Assembly: GCF_000224145.3 (NCBI RefSeq)
Contig: NC_020166.2
Coordinates: forward strand, 1,367,966-1,431,965
DNA length: 64,000 nucleotides
Source: Ciona intestinalis
Taxonomy: Eukaryota > Chordata > Ascidiacea > Phlebobranchia > Cionidae
Direction: 5' to 3'
A model generated the notes under the pieces. It was not told where the DNA came from, did not search any database, and was given only the letters and a program-made list of their open reading frames with translations. Below are positions 43,501 to 54,800 of this stretch, in pieces. The position numbers and the translations under genes were made by a program. How positions within the stretch are numbered: position 1 is the stretch's first letter; every line of letters starts with the position of its first letter.

Positions 43501-44406
43501 CTTCTGCGTATAAACCGCTGGATTGTCTAATCGTCTTATTAGGAGTTGTGACTTACCGTGGTCGGAAGTTGGCACGGAAGGAATTTCAACAAACTTCGGT
43601 TTTCGGTTGATTGAACCTGAAAATAGAGACCATATATCACCAAAATAGAAATATCAAATATCCAATGTAAATACTAATGCACAGACATTCTTTATAAACA
43701 GATTTCAAAAGGCGAAGATAATATTTTTTATAATATTTCATTTTCCGCCGTTTAACCTAAAGTTTCCTCAAATTATAACAAAATTACTGAGATTATAGGC
43801 AAGTAAAAACCGGAATACTGCTTGCCGATATCTAAATACAAACTGGTACCAATGTATTGCCTTATAAATTAAGCATTTTAATATTTTTTAGGAATTTAGG
43901 TGATTTATACAGGCGGTTAGGGTTTTAGCTTGATGACTTTATAAGCTAAAAAATGCCCGAGAGGTCTAAGCGTTTTGAAACTCTCCAGCGCCCATGTCGG
44001 CTCATAAAAAGTTAAAATACTCTACGCCAATCATAATTACAAGGATGTTGAACGTACACGCCAGCTTGGACGCCTGACTTTAATAAGGGTAAATTATTAT
44101 TGAAAGGGGGCGAAAAAATAACGCGTTTTAGACTTTTGAAAGCAGGGACAATTACAAAAAAGTTTTTGATGTAAAAAAAAATATTCAATATATTTAAATG
44201 CACCAACTAGTATTCTATTCTCTGTGGGTGAGGTTTTATATTCTATATTATAGATGGCAAACTATAAAGGCATACTATGCGGCGTGGCACGCCATGGAGT
44301 CTAACATTTAGACCAGAATCGACCACCATAGATCGCAGTATTTATAAATTAAATATCAATCTCTTTAATTACACCACTCACCTCTACTATTGTCCGCAAT
44401 TTCCAT
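27441..44406 (-). CDS. TANC: TANC1/TANC2-type scaffold protein (31 exons)
   Basis: The only TANC locus here apart from the misplaced contig, equivalent to vertebrate TANC1/TANC2 and Drosophila rolling pebbles. ATG at 44406, stop at 27441. I traced 31 exons with GT-AG introns and consistent phase at every junction: 5526 coding bases, 1841 residues (human TANC1 about 1860). Order of parts: disordered Ser/Pro/Gln-rich N-terminus (1-555), P-loop NTPase of the STAND type (about 556-1108; GAAGHGKT at 615-622, Walker [13 protein letters not shown] near 809-820), about ten ankyrin repeats (about 1109-1513), TPR units (about 1514-1655) and a basic Ser/Arg-rich tail ending VTNL, which fits a class I PDZ ligand. 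TANC proteins are postsynaptic or submembrane scaffolds in vertebrates; rolling pebbles acts in myoblast fusion. The exon blocks are described separately. Uncertain points are the shortest exons and the 5' end. Confidence 0.9.
29319..29362. repeat. Two-copy tandem repeat
   Basis: The unit tagtacactgtgttatctc plus ta is present twice in a row in the intron between TANC exons 28 and 29. Confidence 0.7.
29785..29925 (-). repeat. SINE tail, minus strand
   Basis: On the minus strand it carries atcacccacaaagct, tgaaacagaacatccttg and an eroded end. Intronic in TANC. Confidence 0.55.
31605..31775 (+). repeat. SINE tail in TANC intron
   Basis: Same sequence as 14505-14660 in the extra contig. It has an extra 28 bases (actatgactattgagttgtc...) at its left side that are missing from that copy, one of the haplotype-type indels. 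Confidence 0.6.
32325..32600 (+). repeat. tRNA-like head plus dispersed repeat
   Basis: Counterpart of 15185-15460, between TANC exons 21 and 22. Confidence 0.55.
32775..32935 (-). repeat. tRNA-derived SINE head, minus strand
   Basis: Minus-strand B-box ggttcgagtcttaatg followed by gctgctaccattattggtg and cttgggcaagacacttaaat. Better preserved than its partner at 15640-15835, although that copy retains more of the 5' head. Confidence 0.6.
32964..36494 (-). other. TANC: TANC exons 12-20: STAND P-loop ATPase region
   Basis: Exons 36494-36328, 36146-36035, 35834-35611, 35255-35024, 34769-34470, 34289-34126, 33766-33647, 33503-33329 and 33128-32964. Exon 12 carries [14 protein letters not shown] just before the P-loop. 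Exon 13 has [20 protein letters not shown]. Exon 14 is a Ser-rich insert ending CRKLASQ. Exon 15 reads [20 protein letters not shown], exon 16 [19 protein letters not shown] (Walker B), exon 17 [18 protein letters not shown], exon 19 [11 protein letters not shown] and exon 20 [16 protein letters not shown]. Each has a clear counterpart in vertebrate TANC. ATP hydrolysis is not proven for the family. Confidence 0.9.
33795..34085 (+). repeat. tRNA-derived SINE, near full length
   Basis: Counterpart of 16767-17050 in the intron between TANC exons 17 and 18, with a handful of substitutions (for example ctcggtggttgaac in the head). Confidence 0.7.
37090..37180 (-). repeat. tRNA-derived SINE head, minus strand
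   Basis: Minus strand: agagttcgaggctcaacgct (B-box-like), then gctatcattgtgtgggtatg and cttgcagaagatacttaatt. Located just 5' of the TANC exon 10 donor on the gene's downstream side. Confidence 0.55.
38030..38335 (+). repeat. Dispersed repeat, two copies around a poly-A run
   Basis: Copies with 'atggccaactatggcctga' and 'ggcaaatattagcctaaatc', each followed by an 'aggcctca' or 'aggacctt' block. A run of about 20 A at 38145-38164 separates them and may be a retroposon tail. Located in the intron between TANC exons 8 and 9. Confidence 0.5.
39558..39836. mobile_element. Composite of two inverted-repeat elements
   Basis: The left half (tactttggggtaaagatacc, gttagcacataacatc) ends inside 'tttgtttactac' and is joined directly to the interior and right end of a second copy (gaatcgtgttttaaacaatt ... 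cttccccaacccttctata). The total of about 275 bases is longer than a single element. Confidence 0.65.
40085..40245 (+). repeat. SINE tail in TANC intron
   Basis: Carries aaagttacatacgtggtaac, gaggtgtatgaaacagaaca and cccgtgttatagcgact. The head is missing. Confidence 0.55.
40608..40792. mobile_element. Inverted-repeat element, 'agtactgtggggt' subtype
   Basis: Left end tagtactgtggggtgaaata then ggttagcacataatacca; the interior has gagttgtgaggatacgatta and tttactaccaaatagat. The right end is degenerate (gctaatgtactg). Confidence 0.65.
41430..41570. repeat. Imperfect direct repeats of an agattagg...aaccggca motif
   Basis: The motif agattaggcggaaccggca and a second version agattaggataaaaccggca lie about 60 bases apart in the large TANC intron 2, with additional ggattacc and gaattagg words around them. 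See findings for a possible cis-regulatory reading. Confidence 0.5.
42225..42310. repeat. Dispersed repeat fragment
   Basis: Contains gggacgccataggaacatag and ggccagggttggcccattac; part of the dispersed family seen at 15185 and elsewhere. Confidence 0.5.
42357..42399. repeat. Perfect 18-bp inverted repeat
   Basis: Left arm cacggcctactagagata (42357-42374), 7-base spacer tctctag, right arm tatctctagtaggccgtg (42382-42399). A related unpaired copy, ctactagagatagtaggccg, lies at about 41218-41240. Located in TANC intron 2. Confidence 0.85.
43137..43339. mobile_element. Inverted-repeat element, near-complete reference copy
   Basis: Left end tatagtagggtgggataaga and gggacacctttagcacata; right end gtgtcccatcttcccctacc. 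The interior has tgatcgtgttttaaacaatt and ggacgagaaaatagaatgaa. This copy shows the whole structure of the 'gtagggtggg' subtype. Located in TANC intron 2. Confidence 0.85.
44205..44350. repeat. Dispersed repeat fragment in TANC intron 1
   Basis: tctctgtgggtgaggtttta and ggcgtggcacgccatggagt match the family copy at 25235-25330. It ends about 30 bases before the exon 1 donor. Confidence 0.5.
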
Positions 44407-45037
44407 CTTTTTTGTAATAAAATATAATCCTGATCGTAACTTAGTAAATCAGCAGCATTTTATAATAACTAACTTTATTCTGTAGGTAAATACAATGTTA
44501 ATTGGGGAATTACTTTTCAAGAAAGATACCCTGGTTCCTGAAAGTTGAAATTTTAAACCTGAAACTCCTAATTACGTAATCCTTTTTGTCGCGAGAACGA
44601 TGATGACATTTTAAACGATATCGTCGTGCGTACTGTTACGTCACAGAACGGTCATTCTGATTCTGAGTCAGCGTGTTCCTCCGTGACGCCACAGAAACGG
44701 AAACAATCCAAGTTCGAGCGTTGTCGTTTTCCTTGAAAGATTACCCCACCCACCTGGCAGCAAGGTCCTATGTACAATGTATGTGGCGCAATAATGCCTA
44801 TTGTACCGGATGTTCTAGATTGGGACTTCCCTTTCATGGTGTCTCGACCCAGCAGCTTAACGTCGACTCGAATATCAATATCCAAGGTTCACAATTACCT
44901 TGGGGAATTGAACGAGTAACCACCGAGGGAATATTGACCAGTCAAAACCACAAAGTTCCAAAGATAGCAACATAAACTACATTCCTTTCGCATCAATAAC
45001 ATGTCATAGGTCAGAATTCCAACTATTACTTAAATAT

Positions 45038-45218
45038 AATAGGTTGGCGTTAGAAGGAAAATGTTTTCATTCTCTATTATATTCCCATTCGGTAGTAAAC
45101 AAAAAATTGTAACCATATCCTCACGACTCCAAACGAGCGATGTTAATTGTTAAAATCACGATTCGGATATATTGGATATAATGTGCTAACCATGTCCATC
45201 TACACTGCAGTACTATAT
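45038..45218. mobile_element. Inverted-repeat element, diverged
   Basis: Starts aataggttggcgttagaagg; interior cattcggtagtaaacaaaaa and atgtgctaaccatgtccatc; ends gcagtactata. Confidence 0.6.
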
Positions 45219-45815
45219 CTAAAGACCTAACAAGCTCATGCTGCAGATGCTGTAACTTTCCGCTGGCTCAATCCTGCTGGTCTACACAACCACATCGATG
45301 GCGACAAGAGCTTATGTAAACTGTGCCATACAAGCGTTTCTTTATAACGACTTTTTCAGCGCACCCAATGCAAACAAAAAGCGATAAAGCCTCGGTGTTA
45401 AAGAGCACGCCTTTAAGTGCGAGGCTGATTACGTGATGCTAGTTCGCCCCTTCGACTGGAGTGGCGGCAAACAGCAAACTTTCTATCGAAGGATAATTAA
45501 CAAGCTTCGCTCACTACGAAGGCGAGATGAGAGAGATCTCGGTCGAAACTGGTAATTGGCTCGAAGGGTTAATTGCTTTGTACAGACCCGCACAAAATAC
45601 GTCGTGTTGGTTGAAATACATATCGAGCATCGGCATCGTGGCTTATTACAATTACAAGATGTTAAATTGGTCCTTATGGTAAACTACGCTGGCTCTAATT
45701 GATTTCTCACGCTTTACTTCAAACAGTTATAAAAATACCCTTAAAGTTGCTGAACGTCTGCAATATATTATATAAGCCTCTTCTATTTTGCGATGACGTA
45801 CATTGTACAGTATAT

Positions 45816-45975
45816 ATAGCAAGGTGGGGGAAGATGGGACACATTTTCGTTCTATTTTCTTGTCTCATTTGTTAGTAAGCAAACATCATTCATAGAATTA
45901 GATAACCGTATCCTCACAACTCCCATATGATATACCGTTTTTAAATGTTTAAAACACAATCAGGATATACTTCCT
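45816..45975. mobile_element. Inverted-repeat element, right end lost
   Basis: Left end agcaaggtgggggaagatgg and tctcatttgttagtaagc; the sequence leaves the family after 'aacacaatcaggatat'. Confidence 0.65.
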
Positions 45976-47288
45976 TAAGCCAACATATATAAACTGTTTT
46001 TACTAGGCATATTACACCTGTTTTCTAAAACAACTTCCGAGTTCCGACATTTATTTGCTTACCGACGTCCGATACATGTCGTCTTTACCAAGGTGAACCC
46101 GGGTTATTGCGCCCTCATGTTTAAAGTCTGTCGCTATGGCTACAACGTTGCACTTGATCCGCGCAAGTGCTCTACTCACACAGCAGCTGAAAGTACGCAG
46201 TATGGTGGGGTCTATGTACTTCTAGCTAAGCTGGAATAGTTAATTCTACCATAAATGCAGCCAAGCGTGTATAAGTATTAAAGCACCATATGATCACAGC
46301 GTGGGTCGAAAATATTTGTGATTATTTATAAACGCAGTTTGGTGATTGCTTTCTAAAACGATTTTAGTCTTCACTTAACTGAAACCGGAGATAACTCGAT
46401 AGTTGGTTGCAGAGACTTAACTTCTAATTATAATCAATGTCAAAACATAATACCTATGATTAAATCAGCAAGATATGCTTTACGTATTCGATTACTTGAT
46501 AATAATACACAACTGATAATGTTTCAAGATTCTTTACAAATTATCACACAAATGGGATCTTCTAAGCTCCTAATGTTTTCCGAACTACGATTTTTCTAAA
46601 CTGACAAACAATAAAATGAACTGCAGATGGGTAATAAAACAACCCTGGTCTAAATCCCTAGTTCCATGGACTGGTGTACCACGCTGCCAGAATTTACGGT
46701 TTGGGCGTTTTAACAAATTGAAGTTATTTTAGAAACCTAACTGTCTTAATAATCAAAATACACTAAATACCATATACCTCGCAATGAAGACCTCTATGCC
46801 AGATTGGCAAAAAATCACTCAAAACTAAAGACTCATTCGCCTTGACGTTCCTGACCTTTATAGATCCATAAAAATCGTATTACGTTATGACGTTTTAAGC
46901 CGCATCCAAATATGTGGCCGTGGTTTTGTTTCCCATTAGTGATTTTTGACCGCACACCACGCGAAGGCTTGAGCCTATATATTACGGTCAATCTAGGCAG
47001 ATAATAATTCTCCAATGACTCGTCTATGACCGGTAAGAAGCGATTATGACGTAGAGAAGAAAACAAAGAGACGCCGCAGTTAATGAGATGCACTGAGCAT
47101 GAGGTAGTTTGACTTAAGTTTGAAAGTAAGTACGAGGTTTAGCTCAACATTGCTCGTTTGTGTCAACTGTATGTAAACACGGTTTGAAACGTAAACTTTG
47201 AATATATAAGTGCCTACAAATCAGGGTATCATTAAATACTATAACACAAAATAAAACATATATTTAATGTATCTTCCAATCTTTCATA

Positions 47289-47485
47289 TATTAGGGTGGG
47301 GGGAAATGGGACACCTTTACCGCATAATACCCAAATATATCCTGATCGTGTTTTAAACAATTAACAACGGACTGTGGGAGATGTTAGGATACGTTCTTTT
47401 TTATAATTCTTTTTGTATACTACCAAATGAAACAAGAAATATAGAAGGAAAAAGATGTCTCATCATCCCCTACACTACTATATAA
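47289..47485. mobile_element. Inverted-repeat element
   Basis: Left end tattagggtggggggaaatg, right end catcatcccctacactacta; interior ctgatcgtgttttaaacaat and ctaccaaatgaaacaag. Confidence 0.75.
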
Positions 47486-47799
47486 GCAAATAGACCCAGC
47501 TCAGCCATTAGTACTGTCAACTGTAGCTCAGTCACAGTAACTGTCAATTGTATAAAGTAAACTACTGTAATGGTAGCCATTCGACCTTTAGAAACATACA
47601 AATTTATCCAAACAATAAAACCCAACAGTTCTACCATTTACACCACATTTCAAAGAGATCAAACTTATTCTATGACCACAGACAGCTGCATAGGAGGGAA
47701 CGCCCTGTTGAAAAACACTCCAGTTTCATAAACCAACCCATCGAGTACGAATCCTCCCACAAGCATTTTTGAAATCCATAAGTACTGGTTGATATAGTT

Positions 47800-47936
47800 T
47801 GATGGGGTAAGATGGATACCGTTAGCACATAGTATTATCTTTTATTCCTGGTCGTGTTTTTAATTAAAATCACGCTCTTCTAAAGCCGTGAGGATACGGT
47901 TATAAAATAAGAACCATCTTACCCCAACCTACAATA
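47800..47936. mobile_element. Short inverted-repeat element, internally deleted
   Basis: Left end agtttgatggggtaagatgg and taccgttagcacatagtatt; right end ccatcttaccccaacctaca. About 135 bases; the 'tttactaccaaat' part is missing. Confidence 0.7.
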
Positions 47937-50900
47937 TCAGCGAACTGCAATTACACTAAACAAACAGCTACCTGACGTTAGAACGTTTAATTGATAAAAC
48001 ATTACTATTTTACTTATAAGAAAAGCGCGCATCAAAATCGTTTATTAAAAAACGTGCTACGTTTCAAATAGTAGCGAGCCAGCGATCATTAAAGAAATTC
48101 GTCAACGTGGATTGGAAGGAACGCTTTCATTACTCTTTACGCTCCAGGGAGCTTAGTTGTAATGAAAATTCTTTCAACACACCCCTTAAGCCGGTGGTGT
48201 ATTAAACCAGGTATGCTGGGTGTGTACCGTTGTGGTGAAGTTTTTTTCGAGTGACGCAAACGGTAAGTTCAAATTTAGCGCAAGATTCGTAATACGTGCC
48301 TCGGGCTGTAAAGGCGCAACACGTACAACGGAATGGAATGTTGTAAAAATGCGAGACAACCAAAGCAAGCTGTCAAAATACTCCAAACACCCGATTACCC
48401 GCAAGATCATAATCAATCATCCGAAAACGTGGAGTTAAAAGTCACCGTGAGCAATTTCTCCTAACCTGTCTATAGTTCATATATCATAGATCGCATTATG
48501 ACGTGATAAGCAACTACTTTCGCTACGTTGTAACATCTGAACCACGTGACCGGCGGGTCATCGTTTTATGAATGAACCCCTTTGATAAGCAAGAGGCGAA
48601 TGAAACACAACGAATAAGCCTCAGAGCGTAACTGGTACGCCCTTTACTACTATTTATAAAGTCATCGGCGTTTCACAACTTCAAAAAATCCTATACAACT
48701 TGAACTGTAGAGCTTTACCATTGTATGTTAAAGCTAAGGTATTCTATTCATGGTTTAAAAAGGCTTTAGTAGTACAATAAGACATTTTACAACTGAATAA
48801 GAATTCCTTAACAAATATAAACTTCACCACTTTACTATTGTAGTTAGGCTGTTTTCAAGTTACTCCGAAATATTTGAATCAAAAACTAAAACCGTGTATA
48901 ACTTACAGCAACACACACTGGTACTAACGTTATAATGGCTTAGCTTCTACTAAAACCGTAAGTCCTGACTCGAGTACCGTAATTTTAAAGTGAGGGCAAT
49001 AGCCATGATTCACAGTCTGGCAGTTTCAAACACGGGTTAATGTATAACGTATTACGTCATCGTTTAAAAGCTTACGGCGCTCTCTCGTCCGTAGAAACGG
49101 AAGAAACCTCACCATCTGATAAGGTTAAGCGAAAACACGAATAAAAGGCCCCGAGTAAATCGTAAGCGGATAAAGTTGTATAGACGGGATGTACATAAAG
49201 TATTTCCGTGTTTTCGATAAATATCTGATGACCAAGAACTGGGATATGACATTTATACAGCGGTCTCTGGTACACTGTGTCTCAACATAGGGTAGGCGTA
49301 TGCCACTTGTGGTACATAAAGGTCTTTCAGATAGTAAGCGAGCAACTTATTTAGGTTTACTAATTAAACATATTAATCAATAAATAAAATAAAATCCGAG
49401 TTTAAATATTCGATGTCCAAAATACTGACAAATACACAGCACACTTTGGTTACAATACAAATTTTAAAAACCTTTTTTAAATTATCTAATATAATGGACG
49501 AAAAAGGAGTACGGTATTTATACAAACACGCTGCAAAGGTTTAAAACATATTGCTACCTAATTGCTACAGTAGTCTTATTTTCATATTCCTAATTTAATA
49601 ACATTAAACTGGCACAACTACCGGGTTCATACCAAGACACTGGTTTCGTCGGCCTAACAATTAATAAGCGGCGCTGGGCAATGGTCTATTCATCGTATTA
49701 GCGGTTTAGAACGAAAACCTCTGCAAATTTACCGAGGCGCTTTCCCTGCGTGGCTATATATTACATTGGCTTTCTGCTTTGAACGCAACATGATGTTTAA
49801 TATCTATTCTCCTGATGAAATATCGACCCCACCGCGGGATTCCATAAGAGACAATTTCATCAGCAAGCATCGGTATCCAATAACGCAGCAATGTGAGAGG
49901 TATGCTGTGATATAAGCATCACACTTGACGATAAACGACACTACAAATATTTAGTTAAGCCAGTGGTGTAAATACAACGCTGACATGTGGTGCAAAAGCG
50001 CATAAGGGCCATGGGACTAGTCAAAGACGGACAGCAGGATACTCATTTTCTTAAATGGTAGTTAGCAATTAACGTTATAACAATATTTTTGGGTTTCGTA
50101 AGACATTTTAATTCGTATGACATTTCAAACTTTATCCACTTACATAGTTCATATCACAGATGAGCCATTGCAACTACCGTCCGAAAACAAATGCGCCTGC
50201 GATATAAAATGGTTCTGGAGGCCATTAGCCCCAAAGTGGTTGAGAAATCACTGCTGTTTTACCATTACTTTCCGTATTTACGATCTTGCATCCTACTCGT
50301 ACACAATAGTCGTTAACCATTCAAACACCAAAAATACTATATTATATAATCGTGCAGCATTCGTAAAGTATGTGGTTCATCGCGGTGTCTTAAGGAGCAA
50401 AATAACAAGCTGTAGAATGTAAAGACCCGGTTCGTGAAATCGCTCGTGAAATCTTAAGAAGGTTCGGCCATTGTTGATTCGCGACGACGAACAATAGACG
50501 CCGATTCGACGTCTTGTTCGTATTGAAAAGTTTTAAGAACCTTCGACGGAAAATCCTACTTGACGTTCCAGAACGTATTAGAGCGATAGACGCGCTTTTG
50601 ACGAGCAGCAAGCCACGAGGAGGGCGACCTACATCGGGAAGTCGTAAAACAAACAACATGGGTTCAAAAGAACAACTAACCAAGCGGAAATAGGGCCAGG
50701 AGATTGTATAGCGATATTATACAAGCAATGTATGGCCGGCATACCGTGTTGTAACAATTCGAATACTATAAGAGAGCATATACATTGCGCATACATTTGC
50801 CGGTGTAATACTATCAGAGGTTATTTTGCTTGTTACATTTGTATTGCTATAGACACATAACAATCCACGGAGTTGAAGTTTGGGTTCTTTTACTCTTTAA

Positions 50901-51567
50901 TTGAATAAACCATTTGCTTAAATTGCAAACCTGCAAACGGATTCCTTTGACTGCAAACAGCAATGAACAATTAATTACCTCACTCACTTACTGAAAAAAA
51001 CTAAATAATTTGTCAAAAAAAAACCTGAGACGGCTGTCAATTTTCGAACACTTAGTAACACTATATCAAAATGAACTGTAGCGATCTCGGATTTATGTCT
51101 TGAGTCGGATTACGAAGCTAAAAGGTGAAATTTTCTTCACTGTATGGGAGCCTAACAATCAGCCTCTTGTTGCGCATTCGCTAGAGTTGTAAAGTCTGTC
51201 CAAATGGCAATTAACACAGTTAAGCATCGGTCGGCGCACTGCGGTTTCTCAGCAATGCAAAACTAGCTCTCTAATTGCCAATGCGTTTCAGTTCATAGTT
51301 CCGGCAGTGCCAAGATTTTGAGGCTCATTACGTCACCAACGAAGTGGTAACGTAGTGCTGATCAAGTTACGGGTTCGGCCAACGGCGCAATGAACTTGAA
51401 TTACGATGTTTGCTGCCTTAAGATGGTTAACATTTACGCACCAGCGGTAATCAGCCAACGGTTAAGTGTATACACTATAGAAAGCCAAAAACCCGGCATA
51501 GTTTAAACAACTTTAAAGCATAACTTCTTTTTTAAATAGAGAGGAACGCGTTTAACGGAAAATAAGA

Positions 51568-51710
51568 AATATATAGTAGGCTGGGGTAAAATGGTCGATG
51601 TATATAATATAAAAGAACGTCGTTAATTGATAAAAAAAAACTATGAAATATGGTTAACTAATGCGCTAACCATTACCATATCCATCTTACCCCACAGTAC
51701 TATATATATA
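51568..51710. mobile_element. Short inverted-repeat element, internally deleted
   Basis: Left end tatagtaggctggggtaaaa, right end ccatcttaccccacagtact. The two ends belong to the two subtypes, so this may be a recombinant; a (TA)n run follows. Confidence 0.7.
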
Positions 51711-52617
51711 TATAAGAAATAGTGGAGAACGCACACTCATTTAAACACTGCATAAGTCCTCGGTTAAATACGTGACATCTATACTCAACATACATTCTCG
51801 TCCAAAGACATTAAAACAATAAGAGTATTGTTTGCAGAGCAGGTGGTTTACGACACAAGCTCGTACACACCTCACACTAAAGTGTTAAAGACACAGTTAT
51901 GCGTTTAAGGGTGCGTTATACAAACATGCTGTCAAAGCCTGCAGTAAACAAGCGTCAAGCATTCCAGGGCCCATTTACTGCTGTTTTATCTTTACCGGTT
52001 AAAACGGTCGTTTAACTCCTAACGAGAAATTGTGCAGCTCTGTCAAACGAATCGATTGAAACTGAAGTACAAACGCTAACTTAATTGTTTCAGATGAAAT
52101 ATAATAGTTTAAACCGTCTATAGTGCAGTTCTTAGCGTTTTAAACAATTAATTCAATACGTTAACATGGGATCACATACCTAGGCTTTCATACTGTACTC
52201 TCAAGTTGAGTGACTCACCATACTTTAATACTTTTTACATTTCATATTTTCGACCAAGTTTAAATTATTCAGCTTATCCTTCTCTGGCGTCATTGCCACA
52301 ATCGCGTGTGTGACGTCATAGTCAATGCACGAAAAGAAAAGTCGAGAATCGGATTATCTACAATGCTATGTAAACCTCTTGTCCGTGTTGATAAACCGAT
52401 TGAAAAGGCAGAGCCAAAACAGAGCAAAAAGAAAAAGCCTTGTTCATCCTTAACTTATCGCGTGTTATCTACCTTCTGTCAATACTAAACGACAAGTTAT
52501 AAGCTAGGAATAAATCTATACCACATAAATGTACAGCTACGACTAAGCGACAGTTGATATCCATGTTAAGTCGTATGAAAGTATTTTATAACGCATCATG
52601 ACACCAAGTTACAGTTA

Positions 52618-52775
52618 TAAGATGTTGGGAGAATGGGACATGTTTTCATTCAACGTTATCGTCACATATAGTAGTAAACAAATTGTATTTACAAAATTAT
52701 ATAAACGCACCACCACGACTTTAAATGAGTTTATTGATTGTTAAAAACATAATTAGAAAAAAAGGGATTCATAGA
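52618..52775. mobile_element. Inverted-repeat element, right end lost
   Basis: Starts aagatgttgggagaatggga; interior cgtcacatatagtagtaaac and the 'ttattgattgttaaaaacat' equivalent. Confidence 0.55.
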
Positions 52776-53284
52776 ACTATTTCGAACTAGAGACGCGCGG
52801 CTCGTACTCGCGTCCTAGCGTTTACAACCTTGTATAGAACTCTAGTAGTTCTACGTCGAGTAAGCATTCTCGTACCGCCCACTGACACGTTGCTTATAAT
52901 TTACGACTTAAATTATTGAATCCGCCAATTTATGTTTCACCGACGACTGTAAGTGAGAAACCGCGAGACTGGTTGTCTCCTGGTCAAGACAAAGCGTTCA
53001 ATAAGCAATAAACCGATCTCCTGCGGCGTTGTAACACAAACGCAAAAGCGGGAGTTAATTCTGATTGGAATTTATACCACGCAACGACTTTGCTTATCTT
53101 ATCACTAAAATACAAAACCTCAGTAGTATGGAACTGCTAAAATATTGATACAATCTGGATATAACAAAAACACAAGAGAAAGATTTAGTACAGCAAGCGA
53201 AACACGGGGTTTTATAAACAGTATAATGTACATGACAGTTTTATAAACACGGTAGTGGAGTTCATACTAGAGCTACACATAGAG

Positions 53285-53345
53285 TATTTTAGGGTAAGAT
53301 GGGACACTTTTAGCATATAATATCCAAATATCCAACGTATACTTG
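53285..53345. mobile_element. Truncated inverted-repeat element
   Basis: Only about 60 bases: ttagggtaagatgggacact then tagcatataatatccaaata. Confidence 0.6.
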
Positions 53346-54647
53346 GCTGTATCACCTACTACCCGTATAACTTAGACACTTAAACTTAAACAAACACATT
53401 AACTAGTAACCCCATCCATAACCTCCTAATCAACCAACACAATATTACCTTCATGTCCAAATTGAAGATCACAATCTATTATGCCAACCGCCTAAATATA
53501 AACCACTGTACATACCAACAATATGTCGAACGAACTCTATGTTGTATCTAAACTGCATAGCTTGGTACTGAAAATAATCTACCTGCTACCTCTGATTTAG
53601 ATCGCACGGACTATCTTATCGACTATACCACTTCACGGCGAAACACGCTGTGGGTCTGTGTCGCAATACAGCTCCGAGGGCCTCGGGTGAAAAGTTTTCC
53701 CTTTTTCTTTTTCTCTCTCATTTTCTTTCTCTCTCATCGAATCGACGCGATCTGATGTGACGTAACAATAATGAAGACAATTCGCCGCGGTGGAAAATTA
53801 AAACCCAGGGGTATTGAGGTGACAGATTGATTAAATGTCTTGGCCATGTCGTGTCTTTCATCGTATATTCCTATTAATATCATATAGAACTGTGGTTGGT
53901 TACACTAGCAACAAATTTTAACCAAGAACTATGTGCATAACCTTGGCTTTTATTTGACATTTTTACTCAGGGCGTTTTTACCTTTAGCGACCTGTTTTAT
54001 CGTATTTAAAACACAAATATGAAAAACGTTACAATACCATTTCTGGCATACAATAATTATAAATATTTGCACAAATAAAACAAACTAAAAAAATAAATCA
54101 TTTGTTTTGTCATAAGGAAGATCTTATGTGACGTCACAGAAGATCAGAGTCCGAGACAGAGAAGCGATTGTGACGTAATAATATCAAGTAATTATATCGA
54201 GTTCACGTTGGTGTAATCGCGCTAGAGAAGGGTTATTATGACGTAATAAGCCGATGCAATTTAGAATATATTATTAATAAGACGATACATGTGTCGGATT
54301 ATTGTTAATATGTTATAACTTAGATGAACACGCGACTGTATCATTATGGAGTAATAACTGATAATTAATTACTGGAATATTAGAACCCTCTGAGCGTTTA
54401 AGCGACAAAACATTTCAATTTCGTAAACTACTTTGGAAGTTTATGAGCCTTCGTTAAATAAAAAAAGATATAAATATCAAATGAATATTTTATATTTACA
54501 TAAGGTGTCTGCACTCAACGTTAATACGGTATAACACGATACTACCAACTATATGGTACTTTATATTTGCGGCCTTGACGCTTAAGGCTTAGTGTTACAA
54601 CACACTTGGATCGTCTGGATCTGTTTGGGGTACCTAACATTTTTAAT

Positions 54648-54800
54648 CAATATAGTAGGGTGGGGTAAGATGGGACACATTTTCATTCTGTTTTCTCGTC
54701 CCATTTAGTTGTTAACAAAGATTCAATGAATTTTAAAACCGTATCCTCACGACTCCCGTATACCGTTGTTCACCGTTTAATAACACCACATATAATATAT
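54648..54800. mobile_element. Inverted-repeat element, right part lost
   Basis: Very clean left end atatagtagggtggggtaag and cgtcccatttagttgttaac; interior ctcacgactcccgtatacc; stops in 'accacatataatata'. Confidence 0.75.

Larger units (their letters stand above)
36772..44406 (-). other. TANC: TANC exons 1-11: N-terminal disordered region
   Basis: Exons 44406-44382 (MEIADNSR), 43616-43557, 40571-40448, 39983-39853, 39524-39323, 39228-39053, 38878-38715, 38507-38360, 38013-37737, 37439-37191 and 36881-36772. The sequence is low-complexity and rich in Ser, Thr, Pro and Gln. Exon 3 contains [19 protein letters not shown], which resembles a short conserved N-terminal element. Exon 8 encodes poly-proline stretches ([27 protein letters not shown]) able to bind SH3, WW or EVH1 domains. 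Exon 10 includes a seven-His run after LM. This part is much less conserved than the rest, so the short exons rest on splice sites and phase only. Confidence 0.75.
44407..50000. other. Upstream region of TANC, proximal part
   Basis: No supported gene. It holds four inverted-repeat elements and a dispersed-repeat fragment near 46640-46700. Short ORFs such as 44673-44975 and 48186-48416 lack homology, splice partners and codon bias that I can recognise. Several TGACGT words occur (for example cattatgacgtgataagc near 48495). Probably contains the TANC promoter near 44410-44700, but no defined element can be named. Confidence 0.5.

Noticed and set aside
44673..44975. 100-codon plus-strand ORF near the TANC promoter
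   Set aside because: No homology or splice context; likely chance in a CpG-rich promoter-proximal region.
50390..50683. 97-codon minus-strand ORF rich in Arg and Ser
   Set aside because: No similarity recognised; the apparent start lacks support, and composition follows a local CG-rich stretch.
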